Assembly: GCF_014842025.1 (NCBI RefSeq)
Contig: NZ_JACYUY010000005.1
Location: 186,001-250,000, forward strand
Direction of reading: 5' to 3'
Source: Massilia sp. CFBP 13721
GTDB lineage: Bacteria; Pseudomonadota; Gammaproteobacteria; Burkholderiales; Burkholderiaceae_D
DNA length: 64,000 nucleotides
Shown piece by piece: positions 51,162 through 59,722 of this stretch (position 1 is its first letter; every line of letters begins with the position of its first letter). A program made the translations under genes and the position numbers. A model generated the notes under the pieces. It worked only from the letters and a program-made list of their open reading frames with translations. It did not search any database and was not told where the DNA came from.

Positions 51162-52040
51162 TCACCGCGCCAAAAACGCTTCGATCAACCCCGCCAGCAC
51201 CTCCGGCTGGTCATGGTGCACCATATGCCCCGCCCCCGGCACGATGTGCGGCTCCACCGACGCCATGTGCGCCAGCCGCCCATCGACTTCCGCCCGCATT
51301 CCGTCCTGCGGCCCCATCCACTTCCACATTTCTGTCTCGGCGCCCTCGATCCACAGCACCGGCGCGCTAATGCGCTTCCACATGGCGATCATCTCGTCGA
51401 GGTGGTACAGCAGCGGCCCCGGCATCTTGTGCGCCGGATCGCCCAGGATTTCGTACTCGCCGGCATCGTTGGGCGCCGACCAGTGTTCGGCCAGGAAGGC
51501 CGCGCGCGCGAACGGCAGGCGCGGGTTCGTCTTGCGCAACCGCCCTGCCACTTCGTCGAGGCTGGCGTAGCCGCGCATAGTCGGCGGCGTGCGCAGCTCG
51601 TCCAGCCACTTGGCCATGCGCTTCGGCGCCTGCTCCGGCCTGGCGCCCATCAGGCCGATGCCTTCCAGGTTGATCAGCTTTCGTACCCGCTCCGGCCGCA
51701 CGCCCGCATACATGCTGACGATGTTGCCGCCCATGCTGTGGCCGAGCAGGTTCACCGGCGCGTCCGGCGAATAATGCTCGAGCAAGGCGTCGAGGTCGGC
51801 CACGTAGTCCGGGAACCAGTAGGTGTCGGAATGGCTGCGCTCGGAGAGCCCGAAGCCGCGCCAGTCGTTGGCGATCACGTGCCAGTCTCCGGCAAGGTGA
51901 TCGACGATGAACTGGAACGAGGCCGACATGTCCATCCAGCCATGCGACATGAACAATGTCGGGGCGCCTTCGCGGCCCCAGTGGCGCACGTGGGTGCGCA
52001 GGCCGCGGATGGTGAGGAATTCGGAACGGGAAGGTGTCAT
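51162..52040 (-). CDS. alpha/beta-hydrolase
   Basis: 292 residues. Nucleophile elbow LLGHSMGGNIVSMYAG (Ser), oxyanion loop FMSHGWMDMSASFQF, acid region PVLWIEGAETEM and catalytic His in VPGAGHMVHHDQPE. No signal peptide. The substrate cannot be predicted; similar to esterases and haloalkane/epoxide hydrolase relatives. Confidence 0.85.
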   Translation of the reverse strand: MTPSRSEFLTIRGLRTHVRHWGREGAPTLFMSHGWMDMSASFQFIVDHLAGDWHVIANDWRGFGLSERSHSDTYWFPDYVADLDALLEHYSPDAPVNLLGHSMGGNIVSMYAGVRPERVRKLINLEGIGLMGARPEQAPKRMAKWLDELRTPPTMRGYASLDEVAGRLRKTNPRLPFARAAFLAEHWSAPNDAGEYEILGDPAHKMPGPLLYHLDEMIAMWKRISAPVLWIEGAETEMWKWMGPQDGMRAEVDGRLAHMASVEPHIVPGAGHMVHHDQPEVLAGLIEAFLAR

Positions 52041-52120
52041 GTCGGCCCTAAAAAAGTACGGTCGTTCGGATCAATGTTGATTATACGCATGCCCTTGGAT
52101 TCTTGCCCACCGTCCCCATT

Positions 52121-52280
52121 TACGTACTCACCCAAAAATAAATGTGTTTTTGGCTGCCATAACCGGCGCGCTGCGGCGTTGGCTCGCGCTTGCAGTGCTC
52201 GCACTGCGGCGCACTCGCCGCCTTGCATCGCCTCCGGTTCTGTTTGCCAAAATTCACATTTATTTCTGGTCGAGTACTTA
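52121..52280. repeat. MITE-like element with ~35-bp terminal inverted repeats
   Basis: Left end TACGTACTC...AAATAAATGTG...TTTTGGC (52121-52154) pairs imperfectly with the right end GCCAAAATTCACATTTATTT...GAGTACTTA (52246-52280). The GC-rich centre has repeated CTGCGGCG/CGCCGC words and no gene. AT-rich ends in a GC-rich genome suggest a small non-autonomous transposable element. Distinct from the GTAGGGTGG family. Confidence 0.65.
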
Positions 52281-52342
52281 GCTGCAATCAGCGGACGCGA
52301 GCGCGTAAAATAGCGTCACTTCAACCTTCCGCGAGCACATCC

Positions 52343-52867
52343 ATGGCGATTTACCAGCTGGGCGAGCATGCCCCCGAGATCGATGCGTCGGCCTTCGTTG
52401 CCGATTCGGCCAACCTGATCGGCAAGGTGACGCTCGAGGCGAATGCCTCGGTGTGGTTCGGGGTCACGATTCGCGGCGACAACGAGCGCATCACCATCGG
52501 GGAAAACAGCAACGTCCAGGAAGGCACGGTGATGCACACCGACATGGGCTACCCGCTCGTGATCGGCAAGGGCGTCACCATCGGCCACCAGGCCATGCTG
52601 CACGGCTGCACGGTGGGCGACGGTTCGCTCATCGGCATCCAGGCGGTGATTCTCAACGGCGCGAAGATCGGCAAGGGTTGCCTGGTCGGCGCCGGCGCCC
52701 TGGTGACCGAAGGGAAAGAGTTCCCGGATAACTCGCTGATATTGGGTTCGCCTGCGAAAGCGGTGCGAACGCTCACGGAAGAAGACCTGCTGCGTCTGCA
52801 AGGCAACGCCGCCAGTTACGTGGCGCGTGGCCAATTGTTCAAGGCGCAGCTCAAGCACATCGGATAG
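52343..52867 (+). CDS. gamma-carbonic anhydrase family protein
   Basis: 174 residues from [11 protein letters not shown]. Left-handed beta-helix hexapeptide repeats; metal histidines likely in [23 protein letters not shown]. Relatives such as YrdA are often inactive as carbonic anhydrases. Three bases before hslO, so co-expressed with it. Confidence 0.9.
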   Translation: MAIYQLGEHAPEIDASAFVADSANLIGKVTLEANASVWFGVTIRGDNERITIGENSNVQEGTVMHTDMGYPLVIGKGVTIGHQAMLHGCTVGDGSLIGIQAVILNGAKIGKGCLVGAGALVTEGKEFPDNSLILGSPAKAVRTLTEEDLLRLQGNAASYVARGQLFKAQLKHIG

Positions 52868-52870
52868 AGA

Positions 52871-53827
52871 ATGACGACAGTAGACACCAAGGACACCCTG
52901 CAGAAATTTATCTTCGACAACGCCGCCGTGCGCGGCGAGCTGGTCGAGATTTCCGACACCTGGCGCGAGATCCAGGCCCGCCACGGTTACCCAAAAGCCG
53001 TGCGCTCGATGCTGGGCGAGATGGTGGCCGCCGCCGCCCTGCTGTCGGCCAACCTGAAATTCAACGGCTCGATCGTGATGCAGATCCACGGCGACGGTCC
53101 CGTGCGCCTGCTGGTGGTCGAGTGCGACGCCGACCTGCGCATCCGCGCCACGGCAAAATTGGCCCCGGACGCGCACATCGTCGACGACGCCGGCCTGACC
53201 GACCTGCTCAACGTGAACCGCCGCGGCCGCTTCGTGATCACGCTCGACCCGCTAGAAAAGATGCCGGGCCAGCAGCCCTACCAGGGCATCGTCCCGCTCG
53301 ACGGCGACAGCGTGGCGACCGTCATCGAAAACTACATGCTGCGTTCGGAACAGATGGACACCAAACTGTGGCTGGCGGCCGACGACAAGGTCTCGCGCGG
53401 CTTGCTGCTGCAAAAACTGCCGCGCCACAGTGGCAAGGATGACCAGACGGTGCAGGCGAGCGAAGAGGAAGACCTGGAAACCTGGCACCGCGCGGTCATG
53501 CTCGGCCAGACGCTGAAGCAGGAAGAACTGCTCACGACCAACATCGAAACGCTCCTGAACCGCCTGTTCTGGGAAGAGACGATCCGCGTCTTCGATCCGC
53601 AGCACCCGCAATTCCACTGCAGCTGCACCCGCGAAAAGGTCGGCAACATGCTGAAAATGCTGGGCCAGCCGGAAGTCGAATCGGCGCTGGCGGACCTGGG
53701 CGAACTGGGCATCAACTGCGACTTCTGCGGCAAACACTACGCCTTCGACAAGGTCGATTGCGCGCAGCTGTTCGCCACCGCGACCACGGCCGACGCGCTG
53801 GTGCCGGCCCCCGATATCAAACATTGA
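52871..53827 (+). CDS. hslO: Hsp33 redox-regulated chaperone
   Basis: Holdase activated by oxidation. 318 residues. The C-terminal zinc redox switch is CSCTREKVGNML...CDFCGKHYAFD with the four cysteines as CxC and CxxC. The N-terminal domain contains TWREIQARHGYPKAVRSMLGE and QPYQGIVPLDGDSVA. Middle gene of a three-gene operon. Confidence 0.96.
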   Translation: MTTVDTKDTLQKFIFDNAAVRGELVEISDTWREIQARHGYPKAVRSMLGEMVAAAALLSANLKFNGSIVMQIHGDGPVRLLVVECDADLRIRATAKLAPDAHIVDDAGLTDLLNVNRRGRFVITLDPLEKMPGQQPYQGIVPLDGDSVATVIENYMLRSEQMDTKLWLAADDKVSRGLLLQKLPRHSGKDDQTVQASEEEDLETWHRAVMLGQTLKQEELLTTNIETLLNRLFWEETIRVFDPQHPQFHCSCTREKVGNMLKMLGQPEVESALADLGELGINCDFCGKHYAFDKVDCAQLFATATTADALVPAPDIKH

Positions 53828-53843
53828 TTAGAGATAATTAACG

Positions 53844-54272
53844 ATGCGCGACACGCCCCGCTCCGCCTTCCCCCACTTGTCGACGCTGCCGACGCGCTGG
53901 ATGGACAACGACAGCTACGGGCATGTCAACAACGTCAATTACTACAGCTTCTTTGACACCGCGGTCAATCGCTTGCTGATCGACCGCGGCGTGCTCGACA
54001 TCCACAAGAGCGAGGTGGTCGGCTTCGTGGTCGACACCGGCTGCTCCTACTTCAGTTCGATTTCCTTTCCCGACACCATCCATGTCGGCGTGCGCGTGGC
54101 AAAGCTCGGCACATCGAGCGTGCGCTATGAACTGGCTTTGTACCGCAACGACGAGCCCCTGCCCGCGGCGGCCGGGCATTTCGTGCACGTGTACGTGGAC
54201 CGTCCCAGCGGCAAGTCGGTACCGATTCCGCCTGCGGTGCGCGCAGTCCTCGCGAGTCTGCAGGTCGCTTAG
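53844..54272 (+). CDS. acyl-CoA thioesterase (4HBT hotdog fold)
   Basis: 142 residues. Hotdog-fold signature TRWMDNDSYGHVNNVNYYSFFDTAVN with the catalytic Asp in the DND segment. Single domain, likely a tetramer. Follows hslO by 16 bases. Its stop overlaps the stop of the convergent YCII gene by 4 bases. Confidence 0.9.
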   Translation: MRDTPRSAFPHLSTLPTRWMDNDSYGHVNNVNYYSFFDTAVNRLLIDRGVLDIHKSEVVGFVVDTGCSYFSSISFPDTIHVGVRVAKLGTSSVRYELALYRNDEPLPAAAGHFVHVYVDRPSGKSVPIPPAVRAVLASLQVA

Positions 54273-54574
54273 CCTCGCAGGTGCGCGATCTCGACCGAGC
54301 CGTTTTCGTCGAACACCGGTGATGATTGCGCGAGGCGCACGGCATCGTTGAAATCGCTTGCCGCGACGAGACAATAGCCGGACAAGGCGCTGCTGCTCAG
54401 CTTGGGGCCGATCAGGCGCGTCGGCACCTCGACGCTGCCATGGCTGAGCGCACCGCGGTCGACCAATGCCCCGCCCAGCGCGTTGAACCAGGCATCCCAG
54501 CGTGCCGGATCATGTTGCGGACCTTCGGCTTGCCCGATGGTCGCACCCCGAAAAACGATCAGAAACCTTTCCAT
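54269..54574 (-). CDS. YCII-related domain protein
   Basis: 101 residues from MERFLIVFRG, with GGAGGAGA before the ATG. Beta-alpha-beta dimeric barrel pattern: FLIVFRG, HDPARWDAWFNALGGALVDRG and SGYCLVAASDFNDAVRLAQSSP. Family DGPF/YCII, function generally unknown, sometimes beside sigma factors. Stands alone. Confidence 0.8.
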   Translation of the reverse strand: MERFLIVFRGATIGQAEGPQHDPARWDAWFNALGGALVDRGALSHGSVEVPTRLIGPKLSSSALSGYCLVAASDFNDAVRLAQSSPVFDENGSVEIAHLRG

Positions 54575-54736
54575 GCCGTCTCCTCCGCGGTTGTTGCGCA
54601 CGTGGCCATGCGCCAGTGGCTCGACGGTAGCACAAGCCTGCCGGCAGCGACGCACGACATTGCCGTGTCCCGCAATTGAAACGGGGCATCGTGCCGCACG
54701 ATTTTCCAGCCGGTGCTAAGCTGTTGCATTGTTAGC

Positions 54737-54760
54737 AGTGTTGTAAATTTCACCAACACT
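54737..54760 (+). promoter_or_regulatory. inverted repeat upstream of dps
   Basis: AGTGTTG, ten bases, CAACACT, 26 to 49 bases before the dps ATG. Could be an operator overlapping the promoter. The regulator is not known. Confidence 0.3.
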
Positions 54761-54785
54761 AACACTTACTTATGGGAGAACTGCA

Positions 54786-55292
54786 ATGCACATGGATACC
54801 GGAATCAACACTGAAGACCGCGCAAAAATCGTCGAATCGCTCTCGACTGTCCTGGCGGATGCTTTCATGTTGTACCTGAAGACGCACAATTTCCACTGGA
54901 ACGTGACGGGCCCGATGTTTTCGACCTTGCACGTGATGTTTGAAGAACAATACACCGAGCAGTGGAATGCGCTGGACGAGATCGCCGAGCGCATCCGCGC
55001 GCTGGGTCATTTCGCACCGGCCACCTCCAAGCGTTATGTCGATCTGTCGAGCATCACCGAAGAACCGGAAGTGCTGTCGTCCAAGGACATGATCCGCCAA
55101 CTGGTCGACGGCAACGAAGTCCTGGTGCGCACGATGCGCGCTGCTGTCAAGGTCGCCGACGAGCTCGACGACTTCCCGACCGCCGACATGCTGACCACCC
55201 GCATGGAAGTGCACGAGAAGAACGCGTGGATGCTGCGCTCCTTCCTCGAGCAGGGCGCCGGCGCGCAGCAGGGCGAAGCGTCGTCGAACTAA
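54786..55292 (+). CDS. dps: Dps ferritin-like DNA-protection protein
   Basis: 168 residues. Forms a 12-subunit shell that oxidises iron with peroxide and may bind DNA. Ferroxidase ligands: KTHNFHWNVTG (His) and EEQYTEQWNALDEIAERIRALG (Asp, Glu). GGGAG precedes MHMDTG; the ATG at 54792 is an alternative. The C-terminus is a short QQGEASSN tail without lysines. Confidence 0.95.
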   Translation: MHMDTGINTEDRAKIVESLSTVLADAFMLYLKTHNFHWNVTGPMFSTLHVMFEEQYTEQWNALDEIAERIRALGHFAPATSKRYVDLSSITEEPEVLSSKDMIRQLVDGNEVLVRTMRAAVKVADELDDFPTADMLTTRMEVHEKNAWMLRSFLEQGAGAQQGEASSN

Positions 55293-55302
55293 GGCAGTAC
55301 CG

Positions 55303-55339
55303 CCGCGGCGCGCCCCGACAGGGAGCGCGCCCGGCTTTT
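55303..55339 (+). terminator. probable terminator of dps
   Basis: GGCGCGC / GCGCGCC stem (55307-55313 with 55325-55331) followed by CGGCTTTTA, 15 bases after dps. Confidence 0.6.
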
Positions 55340-55349
55340 ATTCCCAGTT

Positions 55350-56819
55350 CTATTTCCACTTGAGCATTTTCATGACCTTGTCGGCGGCGTTCTTGCTCAG
55401 TTGGTCTTCACGGGCCTTTGCCTGCGCTGCCTGTTGAGCGCGTTCCTGCTCGGTATTGGCGCTCTCCCCGCACGCCTTGCGGTAGCTTGCGTATTGCAGG
55501 CAACGCGTCATTATGCCGGTCTGCGCCAGCGCGTCCCCGCTCTCCCGGTAGATCGCCACCATGTCCGGCATGGCGCTGGCCGGTTCGCCGAACATCTTGA
55601 ACAGGGTATCGAGCCCCGCTTTCGCCTGTGCCGGTTGGGCCGGCATGTGGGCCAGGTAAACCGCCTGGCGCAAGGCGTTCCACGAGCGTTCCGGCCAGTC
55701 CCTGTTGCGAACGAGAACCTCCGCCTGCGCGAGAGACGATGCCCCGGTGCGCCGCATCGCGTCCTGCAGCGTCAGCAGCATGGTGGCGTCGCCCGCCGTC
55801 GCGCCGGAAGCCGCCTGTTGCGCCAGCTTTAGCGCCTCGCCCTGCTTGCCCTGCGCCTGCAGGGCGGCAATGCGCGGCAGCAGCGCAAAATGGGCCAGTA
55901 CTTCGGCCGTGCCCGGCGCGCGCAGCGCCGCCTGCCACGGGGCCTTGCGCGGCGCCGGACGCGGACGCGGCAACAGCGGCGCGACGCGCTCGGTCAACAG
56001 CGTCTCGCGCTCTTGCGCACTGGCGTGGGTCTTGCGCGCAGTCGTGCCCGCCACGGCCGCGCCGCTGGCGTTCGCCGTATTCGTGGCTGCCGCGTCGCGC
56101 GCTTCGAGCGTGGCCAGGCGCTCGAGGAAGGTTTTAAAACCCGCCGGGTAGGAATAGCCGGCGCGCATGCTCAGGTGTACCCCGGCCATGTCGGCCTGCT
56201 GTTCGACGTCGCGCTGCCACACCGGAATCAGGGCGTCGTGCGCCAGGCTGTTGGCGGCGCCGATGGTGTCGCCCACGCCCCACTTGACGGCCCCACCCGT
56301 GCCACCGATCTTGCCTGCCAGGACACCGAGGATGGTACCGGCAAAGCGCAGGTTTTCCGCCGTGTTATGCGTTTCGTAGGTGGCCTGGTGGTTCAGGTAC
56401 ACGTGGGCGAACTCGTGCGCGAGCACGGAATAGATTTCGTCCTCAGATTCGGCCGACTGGATCAGCGCGATATGCAGGAACAGGTTGCCGGCGGCCGACG
56501 CGTGGGCATTGAGCGTGGTGTCGGCGGAGATGTACACCGATCCCGGCCAGTCGGGCACCCCGGCCGACGCCTTGAGCCTGGCGTACAGGCCGTCCAGGTA
56601 CTGTTGCAGCGCCGGCATCGACACCAGTCCGTTGCCGTGGACGCGGTTATCGTCCAGGCTCGCCCGGGGGTCGGCCCACACATGCGGCGGTGGCGGCGGC
56701 AGCTCGGCGACACCGGCAACGGCCGGGATCTCGGCCGCCGCTGCCGCCGGGGCTGCCGCCATCCAGGCGAACGCGGCCAGCCATGCCGCGGCGCGCAAGC
56801 GGGGTGGCTGCATCCTCAT
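55350..56819 (-). CDS. secreted M48-family metalloprotease with helical repeats
   Basis: About 489 residues. Signal peptide ending APAAAAAEIPA. Zinc motif YSVLAHEFAHVYLNHQATYE; third ligand in RDVEQQADMAGVHLSMRAGY. The second half is helical, TPR-like (AALQAQGKQGEALKLAQQAA). Layout resembles BepA-type periplasmic proteases that check outer-membrane assembly. Start at 56819 overlaps the SH3 gene stop (ATGA). Third gene of the CHASE2 operon. Confidence 0.85.
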   Translation of the reverse strand: MRMQPPRLRAAAWLAAFAWMAAAPAAAAAEIPAVAGVAELPPPPPHVWADPRASLDDNRVHGNGLVSMPALQQYLDGLYARLKASAGVPDWPGSVYISADTTLNAHASAAGNLFLHIALIQSAESEDEIYSVLAHEFAHVYLNHQATYETHNTAENLRFAGTILGVLAGKIGGTGGAVKWGVGDTIGAANSLAHDALIPVWQRDVEQQADMAGVHLSMRAGYSYPAGFKTFLERLATLEARDAAATNTANASGAAVAGTTARKTHASAQERETLLTERVAPLLPRPRPAPRKAPWQAALRAPGTAEVLAHFALLPRIAALQAQGKQGEALKLAQQAASGATAGDATMLLTLQDAMRRTGASSLAQAEVLVRNRDWPERSWNALRQAVYLAHMPAQPAQAKAGLDTLFKMFGEPASAMPDMVAIYRESGDALAQTGIMTRCLQYASYRKACGESANTEQERAQQAAQAKAREDQLSKNAADKVMKMLKWK

Positions 56820-57202
56820 TTGCAGCGCACGCGGCCAAGGCCAGGGGCGCCGGCGACCGGGACCGGCTGCACCTGGCCGACGCGCACCAGCTGCGGGCAA
56901 GCGTCGCTCGATGCCCGCGACACCGTGACCTGCATCGCGTCGACCCAGGCATCCTTGCCATTCAGGGCGACCCGGTAGAAGCTGTTCTTTTCTTCCTTGA
57001 TTGCCCACGGCAGGCCAGCAACCGGCAACATGACGCCCGGCTCGGCATTGTCGGGGACTGCGAACACCTCGACCTGCTTGCCCTTGACGGCGACGACCTC
57101 GTCGGCGGCAAGCGCGGTGCCGGCTGCAAGGCCCAGGACGAGCAGCATGGCGGCCGGGCGCGCCAGCTGAGCCAGCTTAAGTAGCGGGGGTGGGAACATC
57201 AT
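56816..57202 (-). CDS. periplasmic SH3-like protein
   Basis: 128 residues with signal peptide (AAMLLVLGLAAGTALAA). The mature part VKGKQVEVFAVPDNAEPGVML...NSFYRVALNGKDAWVDAMQV resembles bacterial SH3 domains that bind cell-wall peptides or metals. The start at 57202 lies 26 bases inside the CHASE2 gene; a later ATG (MLLVLGLAAG) would still give a signal peptide. Overlaps the protease gene. Confidence 0.8.
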   Translation of the reverse strand: MMFPPPLLKLAQLARPAAMLLVLGLAAGTALAADEVVAVKGKQVEVFAVPDNAEPGVMLPVAGLPWAIKEEKNSFYRVALNGKDAWVDAMQVTVSRASSDACPQLVRVGQVQPVPVAGAPGLGRVRCK

Positions 57203-58748
57203 CGACAGGCTCCTCGGGAGAAACGGTTATTGGAACGGGTTGGATGGCGGATTGCGGTACCGCAGGCGGCAGCAGCAGGTGGCGGCGCAGTTTTTCGTTC
57301 AGGTCGAACCACTCGGCAAACAGGGTCATGAAGATCACGCCGACCACGGACAGCACGCCCAGGCCGAAGAAGCGCTGCCCGGCCCAGATCATCGTGTACC
57401 CGGCCACCAGCACGCCCGCCACACGGATCAGCCACACGGCGGGCAGCACCAGCAATGCGCCCCATTGCACGCCCTCCGTCCTGCGCAGGCGCAGGCGTGC
57501 CATCCAGAACTCGACCGGCTCCTCCAGCAGCTGCGTGCCGAAACGCGCCTCCACCCAGGGGCGCAGCAGCTTGGGTACGATGGTCACGAACAGGATCGAC
57601 AGCCCCAGGAAGGCGACCAGCGGCGCCTGCTCGCGACCGGGCTGCATGGACATATGGCGCGCATGGTCGTCGCCGTCGACCAGCAGGTTGTCGAGCGCCA
57701 TCGCGTGCAGGTAAATGCCCGGAATGCGCCCATGCAGGGGCGACTGGACGAAGTCGCCCGAATTCGTCGTGCCGAGTCCGACCAGGACGAGCTTGCCCTC
57801 GATCTGTCTGCGCAGCTGCGCCTCGCCTTCCGTGGTCGTGTTCGCAAGATCGCCGGCGTGCAAGGTTTCGTGATACACGCACAGGGGCTTGTCGGTGTCC
57901 TCGTACCAGAGGCCGCGTATGCCCGGGGGCAGCAGCTCTGCAAAGCCGCTCCATGGCCGGCAATACGAGGCGACGTTCGGGCCGGCATCCTGGCGCCAAC
58001 CGGTGCCCTGCCCGGCCTGGTAGCTGCCCCAGGTCAGAGCCAGCGGATGCCGTACCGCCGCCAGTGCGCGGCCGCTGGCCGCCTCGTGCAAGGCCAGCGC
58101 CGCGCTCCTGAGCGGCGCGGCGCCCTGCCCGGCGCGCTCGGCGACAAGCGGATAATTCCAGGCAATGCGGTCGATATCGTCAGGGGTGTATTGAATCGCC
58201 ACTTTGTCGAAGCATTTGCCGGCGAGTGCGTCGAGTTCCGGGCGCAATGGGTAATTCCCGCTGCCGTCGCGCGCGCTGGCCAGGAATACGGCAATGCCCT
58301 CGCGCCGCAATGCGCATAAGGCGCGGTTTAATGCGGCGAACGAAGGGTCGTCGCGCTGCGCACTGAAATAAATATCGACGAAGATCGCTTTCGGTTTGTA
58401 GTGGGCGATGGCGCCGAGCAGGCGCGCGGAATAGCCGTAACGGGCGGGCCAGACCTGGCCTGCCGCCGCCAGCGCGGCATCATCGATCAGCAATACCCGG
58501 ATATCGTCGCGCCTGCCTTCCCCATACTGCGCGCCCGCGATCGGCGCATACACGCGAGCCTGCTCGCGCGTAGCGAACTCTTCGCCAAACAGCCATTGCA
58601 GGATGAACGCCAGAGAACAGCCGATGAGAAGCGCGAAAGCACACTCGTACAAACTATGCCGGAATGTTTTCTTTTCTGGAGCATTCACCTGTTCATTCCG
58701 GCTGGACGATAACAGGCGAAGCATGCCCGAAAATGGATTCCAAGACAA
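57177..58748 (-). CDS. CHASE2-domain membrane protein without output domain
   Basis: 523 residues. Membrane segment near residue 35-53 (FALLIGCSLAFILQWLF), a large extracytoplasmic CHASE2 domain with VLLIDDAALAAAGQVWPARYGY, AIFVDIYFS and the hallmark end KLVLVGLGTTNSGDFVQSPLHGRIPGIYLHAMALDNLL, then three membrane segments and a Pro-rich tail. CHASE2 sensors normally carry a kinase, cyclase or GGDEF domain; none is present. Followed by overlapping SH3 and protease genes, which may be its periplasmic partners (inference). Confidence 0.88.
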   Translation of the reverse strand: MSWNPFSGMLRLLSSSRNEQVNAPEKKTFRHSLYECAFALLIGCSLAFILQWLFGEEFATREQARVYAPIAGAQYGEGRRDDIRVLLIDDAALAAAGQVWPARYGYSARLLGAIAHYKPKAIFVDIYFSAQRDDPSFAALNRALCALRREGIAVFLASARDGSGNYPLRPELDALAGKCFDKVAIQYTPDDIDRIAWNYPLVAERAGQGAAPLRSAALALHEAASGRALAAVRHPLALTWGSYQAGQGTGWRQDAGPNVASYCRPWSGFAELLPPGIRGLWYEDTDKPLCVYHETLHAGDLANTTTEGEAQLRRQIEGKLVLVGLGTTNSGDFVQSPLHGRIPGIYLHAMALDNLLVDGDDHARHMSMQPGREQAPLVAFLGLSILFVTIVPKLLRPWVEARFGTQLLEEPVEFWMARLRLRRTEGVQWGALLVLPAVWLIRVAGVLVAGYTMIWAGQRFFGLGVLSVVGVIFMTLFAEWFDLNEKLRRHLLLPPAVPQSAIQPVPITVSPEEPVDDVPTPAT

Positions 58749-58977
58749 TTATTAATTTAATATTAGAAATAATTTGCCTGAATCCTGATACGCATTTGTT
58801 CAAAATGTGCACTGGCTATTTATCGATACGTGCCTGGACGCATCTGGATCGCCGATCGCCCGCCAGTTTGCGTCGCTGACAATTCACCCTGCCTCAGGAA
58901 TAATATAGTTCCCTTGGGCAACATATTGTAATAGGATATGGTCTCACTACCGCCTTCATAGAAAGGAAGTACGCCTC

Positions 58978-59517
58978 ATGAAAACATTGCTCGTCCTATC
59001 CATGCTTGTTGCGCTGGCCGCCGTCGTTGGCGCGATGCTGGCGAAAGGCGCGAAAAAGACCGGACGTAGCGGCGCTTATCGGGCCCGCAAGCTGATGTCC
59101 GATAACGAACAGGAATTCTTCGGCCGGCTCGTCGCCGCCCTGCCCGACCATAATGTGTTTCCCCAAGTGGCAATGTCGGCCCTGATCGAAGCCGCCAGCG
59201 CGGATAAAAAGATGGCGCACGGCGACCGTCTGAGGATTGCCCAGCAGCGCGTCGATTACGTCGTTTGTACCGGGAACTGCGACGTCGTCGCCGTCATCGA
59301 ACTCGATGACCGGACCCATTCCGCCGCAAAAGACGCCCTGCGCGATGCGCGGCTGGAGCAAGCGGGCATTCGTACTGTGCGCTTCCAGTCGCGCAAGAAG
59401 CCTGCAGTCGACGTGCTGCGTGCGGCGATTCTGGGTGTGATTCCCGTCACGCTGGCGACACCGTCCGCTTCAGTGCTCCATACGGTCCCTGCATCCGCAA
59501 GCCTGCTGACGCCATGA
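58978..59517 (+). CDS. DUF2726 protein, membrane-anchored
   Basis: 179 residues. N-terminal membrane segment (LLVLSMLVALAAVVGAML), then NEQEFFGRLVAALPDHNVFPQVAMSALI, RVDYVVCTGNCDVVAVIELDDRTH and RDARLEQAGIRTVRFQ. DUF2726 has a restriction-endonuclease-like pattern; here D in RVDYVV and E-L-D-D could be the metal-binding site. GAAAGGAAG is the ribosome site. Function unknown. Confidence 0.85.
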   Translation: MKTLLVLSMLVALAAVVGAMLAKGAKKTGRSGAYRARKLMSDNEQEFFGRLVAALPDHNVFPQVAMSALIEAASADKKMAHGDRLRIAQQRVDYVVCTGNCDVVAVIELDDRTHSAAKDALRDARLEQAGIRTVRFQSRKKPAVDVLRAAILGVIPVTLATPSASVLHTVPASASLLTP

Positions 59518-59613
59518 GTAATGCATAATGGCGGAAATGGCCAAGTTTCACGCAAATACCGGAGAGCGGCGAAGCCGCTTGCCGTGCAGGATGATGTCCT
59601 GCCTGTCGGTAAT

Positions 59614-59636
59614 TTTTACACTGCATATGTAAAAAA
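59614..59636 (+). promoter_or_regulatory. possible activator site upstream of the sigma-54 promoter
   Basis: Perfect inverted repeat TTTTTACA, seven bases, TGTAAAAA, centred about 76 bases before the predicted transcription start. The distance suits an enhancer-binding protein site. No known motif matched. Confidence 0.35.
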
Positions 59637-59674
59637 GATCGCACTCCAATTGTCTCCATAGGACACATTTGTTG

Positions 59675-59690
59675 TGGAACGTTCCTTGCT
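59675..59690 (+). promoter_or_regulatory. sigma-54-type promoter of the PEP-CTERM gene
   Basis: TGGAACGTTCCTTGCT matches the consensus TGGCACG-N4-TTGCW with one mismatch, and GG (59676-59677) and GC (59688-59689) are exactly 10 bases apart. PEP-CTERM genes are known to be controlled by the PrsK/PrsR system through sigma-54 (RpoN). Confidence 0.75.
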
Positions 59691-59722
59691 TTAGAAAAGC
59701 TACCAAAAACAAAGGATCACCC

